Below are positions 16,847 through 24,876 of a stretch of 41,973 nt of DNA, piece by piece. How positions within the stretch are numbered: position 1 is the stretch's first letter; each line of letters opens with the position of its first letter. The notes under the pieces were generated by a model. It was not told the origin of the DNA, did not search any database, and saw only the letters and a list, made by a program, of their open reading frames with translations. Source of the DNA: Elusimicrobiota bacterium (GTDB lineage: Bacteria; Elusimicrobiota; Elusimicrobia; UBA1565; UBA9628). A program made the position numbers and the translations under genes. The DNA lies in NCBI GenBank assembly GCA_003151975.1, contig PLZD01000024.1, forward strand, positions 108,043-150,015. The letters are read 5' to 3'.

Positions 16847-17401
16847 GTGGCGTTCAAGCTGACGCCTTACCAGATTCCCGGACTCATAGTCGTCGAGGGC
16901 CGGTCATTCCCGGACGAGCGCGGCTTTTTCATGGAGAGCTACCGCGCCATGGACTTGCCGGGCGACCAGATCCCACCGCTCGTGCAGGACAACCTCTCGC
17001 GCTCGCATAAAGGCGTCATCCGCGGCCTGCACTACCAAAAAGAACCCTCCGCGATCGGCAAGTTGATCCGCTGCGTGCGCGGCAAGATTTTCGACGTCGC
17101 CGTCGATATTCGCAAGGGCTCGCGGACCTTCGGAAAATGGGCCGCCATCGAACTGACCGAGCAGGGCAACAAAATGTTCTGGGTTCCCGCAGGATTTGCG
17201 CACGGCTTCCAGGCGCTGAGCGACGAGGCGGACGTCCTCTACAAGCAGACCGGCTACTGGGCTCCGGATGACGATTGCGGCATCATCTGGAACGATCCGA
17301 AGATCGGCGTGAAGTGGCCGATCAAGGAGACGATCGTCTCCGCCAAGGACGCCATGCTGCCCGCGCTGGACAAAGCCGAAATCAATTTCGTCTCGAAGTA
17401 G
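16847..17401 (+). CDS. rmlC: dTDP-4-dehydrorhamnose 3,5-epimerase
   Basis: 184 aa, the normal size. VIRGLHYQ carries the catalytic His, DVAVDIRKGSRTFGKW the conserved Asp/Arg pair, and WVPAGFAHGFQALSDEADVLYKQTGYWAP the metal-free cupin core and catalytic Tyr region. Role: third step from dTDP-glucose to dTDP-L-rhamnose, cytoplasm, for surface polysaccharide. GTG 16847 lies one nt after the kamA stop and gives the correct N-terminus (FKLTPYQIPGLIVVE). rmlA, rmlB and rmlD are not in the window, so they must be elsewhere. Confidence 0.93.
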   Translation: MAFKLTPYQIPGLIVVEGRSFPDERGFFMESYRAMDLPGDQIPPLVQDNLSRSHKGVIRGLHYQKEPSAIGKLIRCVRGKIFDVAVDIRKGSRTFGKWAAIELTEQGNKMFWVPAGFAHGFQALSDEADVLYKQTGYWAPDDDCGIIWNDPKIGVKWPIKETIVSAKDAMLPALDKAEINFVSK

Positions 17402-17413
17402 CCCGGCCCGCCA

Positions 17414-17442
17414 TTGACAGCGGCGCGTTCCTCCCTCATACT
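17414..17442 (+). promoter_or_regulatory. Promoter TTGACA-N17-CATACT
   Basis: A perfect -35 TTGACA (17414-17419) and CATACT (17437-17442, four of six matches) at the ideal 17-nt spacing. The transcript would start near 17449 and carry a leader of about 43 nt with a small inverted repeat AGCCC...GGGCT before ATG 17492. It drives the exported nucleotidyltransferase-fold gene. Confidence 0.6.
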
Positions 17443-17491
17443 TAGTGTCGAGCCCCGTCGGTCGGGCTGGTTCGTTGCTTAAGCCATCCTT

Positions 17492-18775
17492 ATGAACCAA
17501 TTTTCGAAGTTTCTCTTCCTTATCCTCCTGGCCCTTCCGGGCCGGGCCGGCGACATCAAGGGCGTCAACGAGGGAGAGCGCGCCACCCTGCCGCAAGCGC
17601 TTCCCAAAACGGAACTGCCGCTGGCCGCCGCGATCACGGCGCCGAACCTCGCGCCGCAGACGATACTGCAAAATCCGGCGCTTCAGCCTCTCAATCTCGA
17701 GGTTCCCGGACCCCAGGCCGCGGTGCCCGTCTTGCCGCAGGCCGAGCTTCCCGCCGCGGTCCATCAGCCTTCCGCCGCCTCGACTTCCGAAGGCTCGGAC
17801 CCGACGGCCGGCGCGCCGACGATGGGCGCCGCGCTGGACACACGCTTCGACGAACTCGTATCCGCCTTCGGCCACAAGCGCGACACCACCGCCGAAGGAA
17901 ATTCGCCGGTCGACGACGCCTCGCGCGAGCAGATCATCAGCCGCGTGCGCCAAAGCGTGCTCGGCCAGGTCCTGGCGATGCGCCACACGGAACCCGAGGA
18001 CGGCCCCGTGCTCAAGCAAGTCGTTTCCGAAAGCGGGCGACTGCTCGACGGCATCGATAAGCTCATGGCCAAGGGCGAGATCGATCCTCGCGCGACCTTG
18101 CGCGCCTCCGAGACCGATCCGATCGCTCCGCCTTCCAAACGAGAACTGCGCGTCGGCGTCTACCCCGTGGCGGCCGACCCCTTCCAATGGGGACATCTGC
18201 TCATCGCGCTGCGAGCGGTCGAGGCTTTTCGCCTTGATAAAGTAATTTTCGTGCTCGCGGGAGACGATCCGCGCAAGCCGAACATGACGAAGGCCGATTT
18301 CCGCCATCCCATGGGCCAGGCCGTGCTCGAGAAGTTCGCGCCGTTCTTCCAATATTCCTCGATCGCCGTCGGCACCCAGTATGACGGCGAGACCAACATT
18401 TTCCGCATCCTGCGCCTCAACCCCGAACAGAAGATGCAGGCCTTCTATCTCGTGGGCGGAGACCACTACCGGCTCAAGGACAAGAATGGAAATCCCGATA
18501 CCTTGCCGAAGTTGGAAACCAAGATCAAGGACCCGCAACTCGGCTTCGACGGCAGCCTCCATGCGGTCAAAGCCGTCTTCATCAAGCGCGAAGGCTCCGA
18601 CGAGCATGTGCCCACGACCATCGACACCTATTTCCTGCCCGAAGTCCCCTTCGACGCCTCTTCGACGCTCGTGCGCGAGGGCAATCACGCCTTGATGCCC
18701 TACGCCGCTTATCAGTACGCGAAGGAACATCGCCCGGGGCTCTACAACATCCCCCCCAACCCCAAGAAGCCTTAG
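17492..18775 (+). CDS. Exported protein with a NadD/cytidylyltransferase-like nucleotidyltransferase domain
   Basis: 427 aa. Signal peptide MNQFSKFLFLILLALPGRAG, then about 190 residues of Pro/Ala-rich and helical sequence, then a nucleotidyltransferase-like domain from about residue 219: RVGVYPVAADPFQWGHLL (the G-x-F-D-P-x-H-x-G-H loop, with Q232 in place of the first His and G234-H235 kept), VIFVLAGDDPRKP, FYLVGGDHY and DASSTLVREG (the ISSTxxR motif). Order and spacing match NadD/NMN adenylyltransferases. These are normally cytoplasmic, so a signal peptide is unexpected, and loss of the first motif His may reduce catalysis. Cofactor or substrate cannot be told. Start ATG follows a good promoter. 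Confidence 0.75.
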   Translation: MNQFSKFLFLILLALPGRAGDIKGVNEGERATLPQALPKTELPLAAAITAPNLAPQTILQNPALQPLNLEVPGPQAAVPVLPQAELPAAVHQPSAASTSEGSDPTAGAPTMGAALDTRFDELVSAFGHKRDTTAEGNSPVDDASREQIISRVRQSVLGQVLAMRHTEPEDGPVLKQVVSESGRLLDGIDKLMAKGEIDPRATLRASETDPIAPPSKRELRVGVYPVAADPFQWGHLLIALRAVEAFRLDKVIFVLAGDDPRKPNMTKADFRHPMGQAVLEKFAPFFQYSSIAVGTQYDGETNIFRILRLNPEQKMQAFYLVGGDHYRLKDKNGNPDTLPKLETKIKDPQLGFDGSLHAVKAVFIKREGSDEHVPTTIDTYFLPEVPFDASSTLVREGNHALMPYAAYQYAKEHRPGLYNIPPNPKKP

Positions 18776-18778
18776 AGG

Positions 18779-18784
18779 TATAAT
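18779..18784 (+). promoter_or_regulatory. -10 box TATAAT, leaderless
   Basis: A perfect TATAAT, four nt after the upstream stop codon, is followed by six bases (AGCCGG) and GTG 18791. No Shine-Dalgarno site and no clear -35. Confidence 0.7.
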
Positions 18785-18790
18785 AGCCGG

Positions 18791-19486
18791 GTGAAAGGCT
18801 TCTTCTTTATCGCGGCCGTTAGCCTCGCGGCCGCGGGCCTTCAAGGGCAGCGTCATGATTGCGACGGGAGTTTTTCGATTGTCCTGCCTCGCGGCTATGT
18901 CTTCCAGGAAGGCCCGCCGGCTCCCGCGGACGTGAACGAGGGCCGCATCGCGCGCACGGCCGCGATCTGGTACCCCGACGTTTCTCCCCGCGTCGGCGAT
19001 ACGGGCGCGTTCTACCGTGTGCGCGCCGGCTATGCCGGAAATTCTCCCGAGACGGGCGCGAAGGAGGAAGTGGCCGAGCGCAGGAAGGCGCTTCCGATGG
19101 ACAGGATATCGGACGTAGCGAAAACAAAACTGCGCAACGGCTTGCTGGCCTTTTCCTTCACTGAGGACCGTCCGAGGAACGACCCTTGGCTGCGCGTTTA
19201 TTTCAGCACGCGCGGCGTCATCTATGAGAGCGTGACGACCGTCTCGCCGGAAGTTCCAGCCCAGACCGTTTTCGAGATGCTGGCCACGATCCGTTCCCCG
19301 ATGGGGAATTTATCCCCGCGCCGCGACGAGCAGTCTTGCCCTCCCAACAGCCGCTTCATGAAGACCGATCCCCCCAATCCGTACCAGCCCGATTACTGCA
19401 AATGCGACGAGGGATTCGATCTCGGTCCGGACGCGACCTGCGTCCTCAAGCAGCAACAAGAAAAAGCAGTCCCGCTTCTGCGTTGA
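18791..19486 (+). CDS. Secreted protein with C-terminal EGF-like cysteine motif
   Basis: 231 aa. Signal peptide of about 20 residues (MKGFFFIAAVSLAAAGLQG). The middle (residues about 24-170) is a single globular domain of unknown family beginning CDGSFSIVLPRGY and including FSFTEDRPRNDPWLRVYF. The end has C-PPNSRF...YC-K-C-DEGFDL...TC, the spacing of the last half of an EGF-like fold (C-x-C-x-x-G-F). Start GTG is fixed by the TATAAT six nt upstream. It ends in a TGATG junction with the monooxygenase gene, sharing one base, so the two are co-translated. Confidence 0.72.
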   Translation: MKGFFFIAAVSLAAAGLQGQRHDCDGSFSIVLPRGYVFQEGPPAPADVNEGRIARTAAIWYPDVSPRVGDTGAFYRVRAGYAGNSPETGAKEEVAERRKALPMDRISDVAKTKLRNGLLAFSFTEDRPRNDPWLRVYFSTRGVIYESVTTVSPEVPAQTVFEMLATIRSPMGNLSPRRDEQSCPPNSRFMKTDPPNPYQPDYCKCDEGFDLGPDATCVLKQQQEKAVPLLR

Positions 19487-20961
19487 TGAGTCAGGTCCCT
19501 GAACGCCTCGACGTTCTGATCGTGGGAGCCGGGCTCTCCGGCATCGACGCGGCCTACAGGATTCAGACGAGCCTGCCGGCGAAGTCCTTCGCGATCCTCG
19601 AGGGGCGCGAGTCCTTGGGCGGAACCTGGGATTTATTCCGTTATCCCGGCATTCGCTCGGACTCAGACATGTTCACCCTGGGCTTTCCGTTTCGGCCGTG
19701 GAAGGACGCCAAGGCGATCGCCGACGGGTCTTCCATTCTCCAGTACCTCAAGGATACGGCGCGCGAGTTCGGCATCGACCGCAAGATCCGCTACGGCCTC
19801 AAAGTGACGCGGGCCTCCTGGTCGTCGCGCGATGCGCTGTGGACCGTCGAGGCCGAGGGGTCCGGCGGGCGGCGCGAGACCGTCGAATGCCGCTTCCTTT
19901 ATATGTGCTCCGGCTACTACGATTACGACGAGGGCTACACGCCGAGCTGGAATGGCGTGGATCGCTTCAAAGGCCGGCTGGTCCATCCGCAGAAGTGGCC
20001 TAAGGATCTCGATTGCCTCGGCAAGCGCGTCGTCGTCATCGGCAGCGGGGCGACCGCGGTGACCTTGGTCCCCTCGCTGGCCCAGGAAGCCGCCAAAGTC
20101 ACGATGCTCCAGCGCTCGCCGACCTACATCGTCTCGATTCCTGCGAAAGACGCCGTCGCCGATTTTCTTCGCGCCATCCTGCCCGCCGCGCTCGCGCACT
20201 GGCTCGTCCGGTGGAAGAACATCCTGCTCGGGCTGCTCTTCTACAATCTCGCGCGCTGGAGGCCGGACCAGACGAGAAAGAAAATCCTCGAAATGGTGCG
20301 CCGCGAACTCGGCCCCGGCTACGACGCCGACCAGCACTTCTCCCCGCGCTACAACCCATGGGACCAGCGGCTGTGCATCGTTCCGGATTCAGATCTCTTT
20401 CGCGCGATCAAGGCCGGCAAGGTCGAGGTCGCGACCGACGAGATCGAGACCTTCACCGAGGATGGCCTGCGCCTTAAATCGGGACGGGATCTGGCCGCCG
20501 ACATCATCGTGACCGCGACGGGGCTCAAGCTCAAGATGCTCGGCGGCATGAAGATCCTCATCGACGGCGCGGCGCCCGATCTTGGGCGCACTCTGACTTA
20601 CAAGGGCGCCATGTACAGCGACATCCCGAACTTCGCGTCCGCCTTCGGATACACCAACGCGTCGTGGACCCTCAAATCCGACCTGACCGCGGGGTTCGTG
20701 TGCCGCGTCCTCGCCCACATGGACGAGCGCGCCTTGGATTTCTGCGTCCCGCGCAAGCGCGACGCCGAGGTGGAAGAGCGCCCGCTGGTCGATTTCAGCT
20801 CTGGATATTTCAAGAGAGCCGGGGACAGCCTGCCGAAACAAGGTTCGAAGAAGCCTTGGCGGCTTCACCAGAACTACGCTCTCGATACGCTCGCGCTAAA
20901 GTTTGGCGCGATTGAGGACGGCGCGCTCGAGTTCGGGCGCGCGGCTACATCTCGACGGTGA
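19486..20961 (+). CDS. Flavin-containing Baeyer-Villiger-type monooxygenase (EthA-like)
   Basis: 491 aa. The FAD-binding motif VGAGLSGIDAA lies near residues 13-23, and GGTWDLFRYPGIRSDSDM follows. The Baeyer-Villiger fingerprint F-x-G-x3-H-x3-W-P is complete (F161-K-G-R-L-V-H167-P-Q-K-W171-P), and a second Rossmann motif IGSGATAVTL (about 185-194) binds NADPH. FASAFGYTNASWTLKSDL is typical of EthA-type enzymes. Reaction: NADPH- and O2-dependent oxygenation of ketones or thiocarbonyls; natural substrate unknown. Start ATG shares its A with the upstream TGA. The last 17 nt overlap a convergent gene. Confidence 0.92.
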   Translation: MSQVPERLDVLIVGAGLSGIDAAYRIQTSLPAKSFAILEGRESLGGTWDLFRYPGIRSDSDMFTLGFPFRPWKDAKAIADGSSILQYLKDTAREFGIDRKIRYGLKVTRASWSSRDALWTVEAEGSGGRRETVECRFLYMCSGYYDYDEGYTPSWNGVDRFKGRLVHPQKWPKDLDCLGKRVVVIGSGATAVTLVPSLAQEAAKVTMLQRSPTYIVSIPAKDAVADFLRAILPAALAHWLVRWKNILLGLLFYNLARWRPDQTRKKILEMVRRELGPGYDADQHFSPRYNPWDQRLCIVPDSDLFRAIKAGKVEVATDEIETFTEDGLRLKSGRDLAADIIVTATGLKLKMLGGMKILIDGAAPDLGRTLTYKGAMYSDIPNFASAFGYTNASWTLKSDLTAGFVCRVLAHMDERALDFCVPRKRDAEVEERPLVDFSSGYFKRAGDSLPKQGSKKPWRLHQNYALDTLALKFGAIEDGALEFGRAATSRR

Positions 20962-21286
20962 CGCTGTTGTGACGGCGGAGGTACCAACACGGGTTGTCGT
21001 CGAAATGCGGGAAGAGGGACTTGACGCATTGCACGTCCGACGAGCCGCCCGATTCGTAATCGATCTTCTTCCCCTTGAGCGCCTCGGCGTAGACGCGCGT
21101 GACGGTCACAGTGTCGAACTGATCGTTCGACAGATGGATCAAGACGAAATCGACGGCGTAAACGCAGGCTAGCGCGGCCGCCGCGCCAATCAGGATTTTC
21201 TTGAGCGGGATCGCCCGGAAAAACACGTTGAAGTCGACGTCGTAAGGGTCCGGCGCGCCGCCCGCCGCCGCTGGTTTTTCGGCCAT
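20945..21286 (-). CDS. Small single-pass membrane protein, unknown
   Basis: 113 aa from ATG 21286. Cytoplasmic N-terminus rich in Ala/Pro, one transmembrane helix (about residues 30-52, KILIGAAAALACVYAVDFVLIHL-like), then a periplasmic part with two Cys (VQC, NPCW) that could form a disulfide. TAGCAT lies 7 nt upstream of this ATG, so it may also have its own leaderless promoter; a GTG at 21310 is the alternative start. Last gene of the minus-strand envelope operon 24662-20945. Confidence 0.6.
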   Translation of the reverse strand: MAEKPAAAGGAPDPYDVDFNVFFRAIPLKKILIGAAAALACVYAVDFVLIHLSNDQFDTVTVTRVYAEALKGKKIDYESGGSSDVQCVKSLFPHFDDNPCWYLRRHNSVTVEM

Positions 21287-21319
21287 GGCGCCGATGCTAG
21301 CATTTTCCACGGCGGACGC

Positions 21320-21823
21320 TCAGTGGGGCGCCGCCGGCTGGGCGGTCTGCCCGGACGCGCCGCCGTGACGGCGATGACGACCGGAGCCGCCGGCCGCGCC
21401 TTGCCCGGTCCCGCCCGCGCCCGGCTTCGCCGCGGGAGACTCCGCTTGCGGGCGTTTCGAAAGGCCGGAATTGAACATGGAGTGCTGAACCGCGGCGAGG
21501 TTCTTGCGCGCCTGATCCAAGGCCTTCTGATCATCCGCGACGTACTTGCTGCCTTCCGCGACCACGCCCTGCGCTTGGTCGCAATCGGGCCCCGGGTGCT
21601 CGCAGGCGGCCTTCGCGGACTCCTTGACGGAGTCTAGATGCCCCGTATCCTCATCGACTTTCTTGCGCGCCGCGGAAACTTCCTGGCGAGCCTGGATCAG
21701 CGGTGAATTTTCCTGGGAAGAAAGCTTGTCCTTCACGGGAGCGGGCGCGCCGCCCTTTTGCGCGAAGGCCGGAGCCGCCGCCATCAGAGCGCCGATAAAT
21801 CCCGCCCGCAGGATCGCTCGCAT
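21320..21823 (-). CDS. Small secreted coiled-coil protein, unknown
   Basis: 167 aa. Signal peptide MRAILRAGFIGALMAAAPAFA, a helical coiled-coil segment (about residues 45-115, containing two Cys: AACEHPGPDCDQ), then a Pro/Gly/Arg/His-rich tail. The ATG shares its A with the TGA of the upstream barrel gene (TGATG), which decides the start and shows coupling. No family recognised; it may be a periplasmic partner of the barrel. Confidence 0.65.
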   Translation of the reverse strand: MRAILRAGFIGALMAAAPAFAQKGGAPAPVKDKLSSQENSPLIQARQEVSAARKKVDEDTGHLDSVKESAKAACEHPGPDCDQAQGVVAEGSKYVADDQKALDQARKNLAAVQHSMFNSGLSKRPQAESPAAKPGAGGTGQGAAGGSGRHRRHGGASGQTAQPAAPH

Positions 21824-22890
21824 CACTCGTTCCCGGTTCCCGCTCCTTGGACCTCGTTTTCCATGGACCCGCTGGGCGTAGCACCCTTGCCGGAGCCGCC
21901 CCAGCGCTTCGTGAGGTGCAGGGACATGACCCAAGCATTGGGCAGCGTGTCGCTCGGCACGCTGTAGCGCAAGGAGTTCGTGTTCTCGCTCTCGTAGAAG
22001 CTGCGCTGGAAGGCCCGTCCAATCGAGCCGTCAAGGCTATAGCCATGACCCAACGGGCTCCGCACGCCCAGACGCACCTGGCTGTCGGTCAGGACGAGGC
22101 GGCTATCGTAAGTGGGGCGCCCGATGCGCAGCCATTGCTGGGGCTGGCGGCCGTAGTGGAGATACAGCCAAGCCGGACCGGTGAGGCGGCGCGCCGCCTC
22201 CACCGAGGCGTTGGAGCCGCCGGAGAGCGACGCCGTGAAGCTCCAATCCTTGTCGGGTCGATAGTTCGCCCGTATAAAAGGAAAGCCGATGACGGCGTTA
22301 AATCCCGCGAACGGCTCGCGCAGGACATATTCGACGCCGGGAATGGGGATGTTGTTGAGGTAAGTCCGGTTGTTCGAGTAATTGAGCAGGAAGATCCAAG
22401 AGTTGCGCGCCCTGCTCGGCATCTGGTACTGCGCCCCTAAGTTGAAGGTCGTTTCGTGGATCGAATTGAACGGCACGTCGCTCGCCGACCCGACGCCGCC
22501 GCGCAACCCCCATAACCTTCTGTCGGCGATCTTGTGGGTGAAATTGAGGCCGGCTCCGATGTTGTAGAGCTTTTCGGGAACGTTGATGGGCGTGATCAGG
22601 CCGGGCGCCTGGATGACGGGCTGAGAACTCAGCCGGGTCTGGCCGGCGCGGGTATCCACCGACAACGTGTCGGCGCTGCTGCGGTAGACGGCGTAATTGC
22701 CGGAGACTCTCTGATCGATGATGCTTGGAGCCCCGCGCCCCGCGGGCATGGCGGAGAATGAGTAATCGGCGCTGTCTCGCGTGTTGACCGAGCCGGGTGT
22801 GCCGGCGCCGCCCATCCGTCCTCCCTCTTGCGCCGCCGCCGCGCTCGACAGGAACAAACAAATAACGGCTATCGCCTTCTGTTGTCTCAA
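21823..22890 (-). CDS. Predicted outer-membrane beta-barrel protein, paralogue A
   Basis: 355 aa. Signal peptide MRQQKAIAVICLFLSSAAAAQ. The mature part is made of alternating amphipathic strands with aromatic girdles (WIFLLNYSNNRTY, AWLYLHYGRQPQQWLRIGRP, WVMSLHLTKRW). It is clearly related to the product at 30451-31425: GSASD...HET, Q-M-P...NSWIFLLNYSNNR, PIPGVEYV and WLRIGRP...RSFYE each have counterparts there. Start TTG 22890 is supported by AAGGAG five nt upstream. Lies in the YceI/b561-like operon. I do not recognise the family with certainty; its layout resembles uncharacterised barrel families such as DUF6268. Confidence 0.75.
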   Translation of the reverse strand: MRQQKAIAVICLFLSSAAAAQEGGRMGGAGTPGSVNTRDSADYSFSAMPAGRGAPSIIDQRVSGNYAVYRSSADTLSVDTRAGQTRLSSQPVIQAPGLITPINVPEKLYNIGAGLNFTHKIADRRLWGLRGGVGSASDVPFNSIHETTFNLGAQYQMPSRARNSWIFLLNYSNNRTYLNNIPIPGVEYVLREPFAGFNAVIGFPFIRANYRPDKDWSFTASLSGGSNASVEAARRLTGPAWLYLHYGRQPQQWLRIGRPTYDSRLVLTDSQVRLGVRSPLGHGYSLDGSIGRAFQRSFYESENTNSLRYSVPSDTLPNAWVMSLHLTKRWGGSGKGATPSGSMENEVQGAGTGNE

Positions 22891-22964
22891 GTGGACTCCT
22901 TGCTCTCAGGCTTAGGGGGTATTCATTGGACGCCGGCCAAGCCCATTAAGTGTCGCTCCCGCCG

Positions 22965-23516
22965 TCATTTCGCCGCGGCGTCCTTGCGCCGCCACGTCAT
23001 CTCGATGCGCACGGGGGCCAGGTCCTTGACGGGCATGCCGAGGAGGCTGGGCCGCTCGATCTTGAAGTCGGTCAGGATCAGCGGGATCGTCGCGCTCAAA
23101 TGCGTCGCGGGCCCGTCGTCGGATCGCGCGAATTTCACCTGCTTGTAGAGCGCCTTTTGGCCCACGAATTGGATCTCCATGTCGACGGTGAAAGAAGCGC
23201 CGTCCAAGGTCTCGGGAACCGAACTGCGCACCGCGATCATCGGGAACTCTCCCGCCTTGGTCACCTGCATCATGTGCAGATCGCGGTTGCTGTCTCCCGA
23301 GTCGAAGGACTTCACGGGAACGGCGACGAGGAAGTCGCACTTCTTATCCTTGCACACGCCCTTGCCCTTCGCGGCGTGGCTGATTCCCTCCGTCTCATGC
23401 AAGGTGTGCGAGACATGATAAGTGAGCGTGGAGCCCTCGAGAATCCACTCCGCGGCCCGGCCTTCGGCGACCGCGCCGAGCACGACGATCATCGCGCCAA
23501 ATAGAATGTTTTTCAT
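22965..23516 (-). CDS. YceI-like family periplasmic protein
   Basis: 183 aa. Signal peptide MKNILFGAMIVVLGAVAEGRA. SNRDLHMMQVTKAGEFPMI matches the YceI pattern R-D-x-H-M near a buried lipid site, and ATIPLILTDFKIERPSLLG is the typical later strand region. YceI proteins are lipocalin-like and bind polyisoprenoids or quinone-like lipids in the periplasm. Shine-Dalgarno AGGAGG lies five nt before ATG 23516 and overlaps the stop of the preceding gene. YceI genes often sit beside cytochrome b561 genes, consistent with the four-helix protein just upstream. Confidence 0.85.
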   Translation of the reverse strand: MKNILFGAMIVVLGAVAEGRAAEWILEGSTLTYHVSHTLHETEGISHAAKGKGVCKDKKCDFLVAVPVKSFDSGDSNRDLHMMQVTKAGEFPMIAVRSSVPETLDGASFTVDMEIQFVGQKALYKQVKFARSDDGPATHLSATIPLILTDFKIERPSLLGMPVKDLAPVRIEMTWRRKDAAAK

Positions 23517-23525
23517 TTGAGCCTC

Positions 23526-24176
23526 CTAGAATTTTATCGAAACGGACAAGATCGCGCCGCCGTACGAGAGCGCGGTTATGGCCGCGAAAGCGCCATGCGC
23601 CGACGCGATGCCGTGGACTTGTTCGTTGTTGTTGCGTTGATTGAGAGCCATCGTCCCCAGAATGGGAGTCACGATCATGCCGATGCCGTGGACCCACGCC
23701 AAGGCCTTGTGCACACGGATCGGGCCCTTGTCCTTGGTGCCTTTAGGCTTCGGGGCCCTGATCGCGAAGTAGGCCGTTGCGGCGTATAGGCTCACGGTCG
23801 TGATCCCCATGTATGCATGCAAGTCGCGGGCGCGAGCGTTTGATTTGCCCCCGGGCGCCGTATACAAGGTCGCGAGCATCGGGCCGGTGTTGATGAGTCC
23901 CAGGATCTGGTGAATCTTGAGCATATGGGACCGCTTGTCCAGGATCGCCTGATCCTCCGCGTTGCCTTGTTCCTGATCCTTCCCGAAGCCCAACTCATCG
24001 AGCGAGATGCCCGTCGAAGCATCGCCGCTGGGGGCCGAACTCGGAGCCGCGCTCGGCGTCGCCGTCGGCGCAGCGTTGGGAGGCGTGCTTTGCGCGGCTG
24101 CGATGGAGGGAATCGACAGAACGACCGCCATCGTAAAGGCCGTGATATTTTTGAGCATTGTCAGCGTCGCTTTCAT
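23526..24176 (-). CDS. Exported four-helix membrane protein with paired histidines, cytochrome b561-like
   Basis: 216 aa. Signal peptide (to about residue 28), an Ala/Pro/Ser linker, then four hydrophobic helices. Histidines fall near helix ends: H84, H89, H120, H156, H163, H188 and H194, a layout like b561-type di-haem membrane domains. That is structural inference; haem binding is not shown. No other cofactor motif is seen. The downstream neighbour is a YceI protein 9 nt away and the two are co-transcribed. The ATG has a weak AAGGA site ten nt upstream. Confidence 0.6.
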   Translation of the reverse strand: MKATLTMLKNITAFTMAVVLSIPSIAAAQSTPPNAAPTATPSAAPSSAPSGDASTGISLDELGFGKDQEQGNAEDQAILDKRSHMLKIHQILGLINTGPMLATLYTAPGGKSNARARDLHAYMGITTVSLYAATAYFAIRAPKPKGTKDKGPIRVHKALAWVHGIGMIVTPILGTMALNQRNNNEQVHGIASAHGAFAAITALSYGGAILSVSIKF

Positions 24177-24254
24177 ATGGATTTCATCCTTGCGGCAAAA
24201 TATATTTCAGATGCGTCGGTCCTACGAACGGAAAAGAATCGCTGCTCGGGGGGC

Positions 24255-24662
24255 TTAGGCCAGCGGCGGGGCGAGGCTGCGCGCGCAGGTGCGTGCGACG
24301 AGAAGAGCAGTGGATGGTCGAATGCGGTCGGGGGATCGAGAACCAGGCGGAGAACGGTCCTGCACCGGAGCCGCCGCGACGAACGAGATCGAGGGAGCGG
24401 CGGAGATGGGAACAGAACGAAAAATACTAGAATCCCCCCGCGATGCGACTCTATCGTGGCTGAGGGATTGACCGACGACGAGAGGAAGCGACGCGTCAGG
24501 ATCGTCGTCGGAGGTCGCCGCGGCGTACGCCGAATGTTTCTGAGCGATCCGCTGCGAATTGTCGCTCAGCGCTTCGGCGGCGTCTTGTGATTCATCCCAA
24601 AACTGGAAGGTTTGAAATGCCGCGAAGACGAAAACGACCACGAGCGGAGCGATTTTCCTCAT
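24255..24662 (-). CDS. Small exported protein, unknown
   Basis: 135 aa. An N-terminal hydrophobic stretch (MRKIAPLVVVFVFAAFQTF) is a signal peptide or anchor. The rest is low-complexity, rich in Ser, Ala, Pro and Arg, with little predicted structure and no recognisable motif. First gene of the minus-strand envelope operon, 78 nt ahead of the b561-like gene. A TATCAT about 15 nt upstream of the start could be its -10 box. Composition is less regular than its neighbours, so the coding call is moderate. Confidence 0.45.
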   Translation of the reverse strand: MRKIAPLVVVFVFAAFQTFQFWDESQDAAEALSDNSQRIAQKHSAYAAATSDDDPDASLPLVVGQSLSHDRVASRGDSSIFRSVPISAAPSISFVAAAPVQDRSPPGSRSPDRIRPSTALLVARTCARSLAPPLA

Positions 24663-24792
24663 CTCTGAATGAATCCATGATACACAATCGCGCGGCAGCA
24701 GTGCTGTCTCAATCGTGTCATTGAGTCACCGAATTAGAATCCCGGCTAAATACCGGCCATAGGTCGGCTCATCTCGGGGCGATCCCGAATAT

Positions 24793-24868
24793 GGGCCTTT
24801 GGGCCTATGCGCGCGTAGGTCTGCCGGCCCTGGCCTCCTAGGCCTTCTGGACTTAGAGTTGATTAGCC
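24793..24868 (+). repeat. GGCC-rich repeat element, copy A
   Basis: Contains GGGCCTTTGG (24793-24802), then GGCCTA...TAGGTC and GGCC...GGCC small inverted repeats, then a 31-nt unit opening with CTAGGCCT and closing near TTGATTAG (24838-24866). The same two 8-mers at the same spacing, and the same GGGCCTTTGG word, occur in the gap before the CPAF-like gene (33846-33915). Confidence 0.5.
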
Positions 24869-24876
24869 TTGTAATC

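Noticed and set aside
16904-18856. Very long open frame antisense to rmlC and the nucleotidyltransferase gene
   Set aside because: GC-rich codon bias creates long antisense frames; the plus strand has clear family motifs, signal peptides and promoters, and the antisense translation has no domain.
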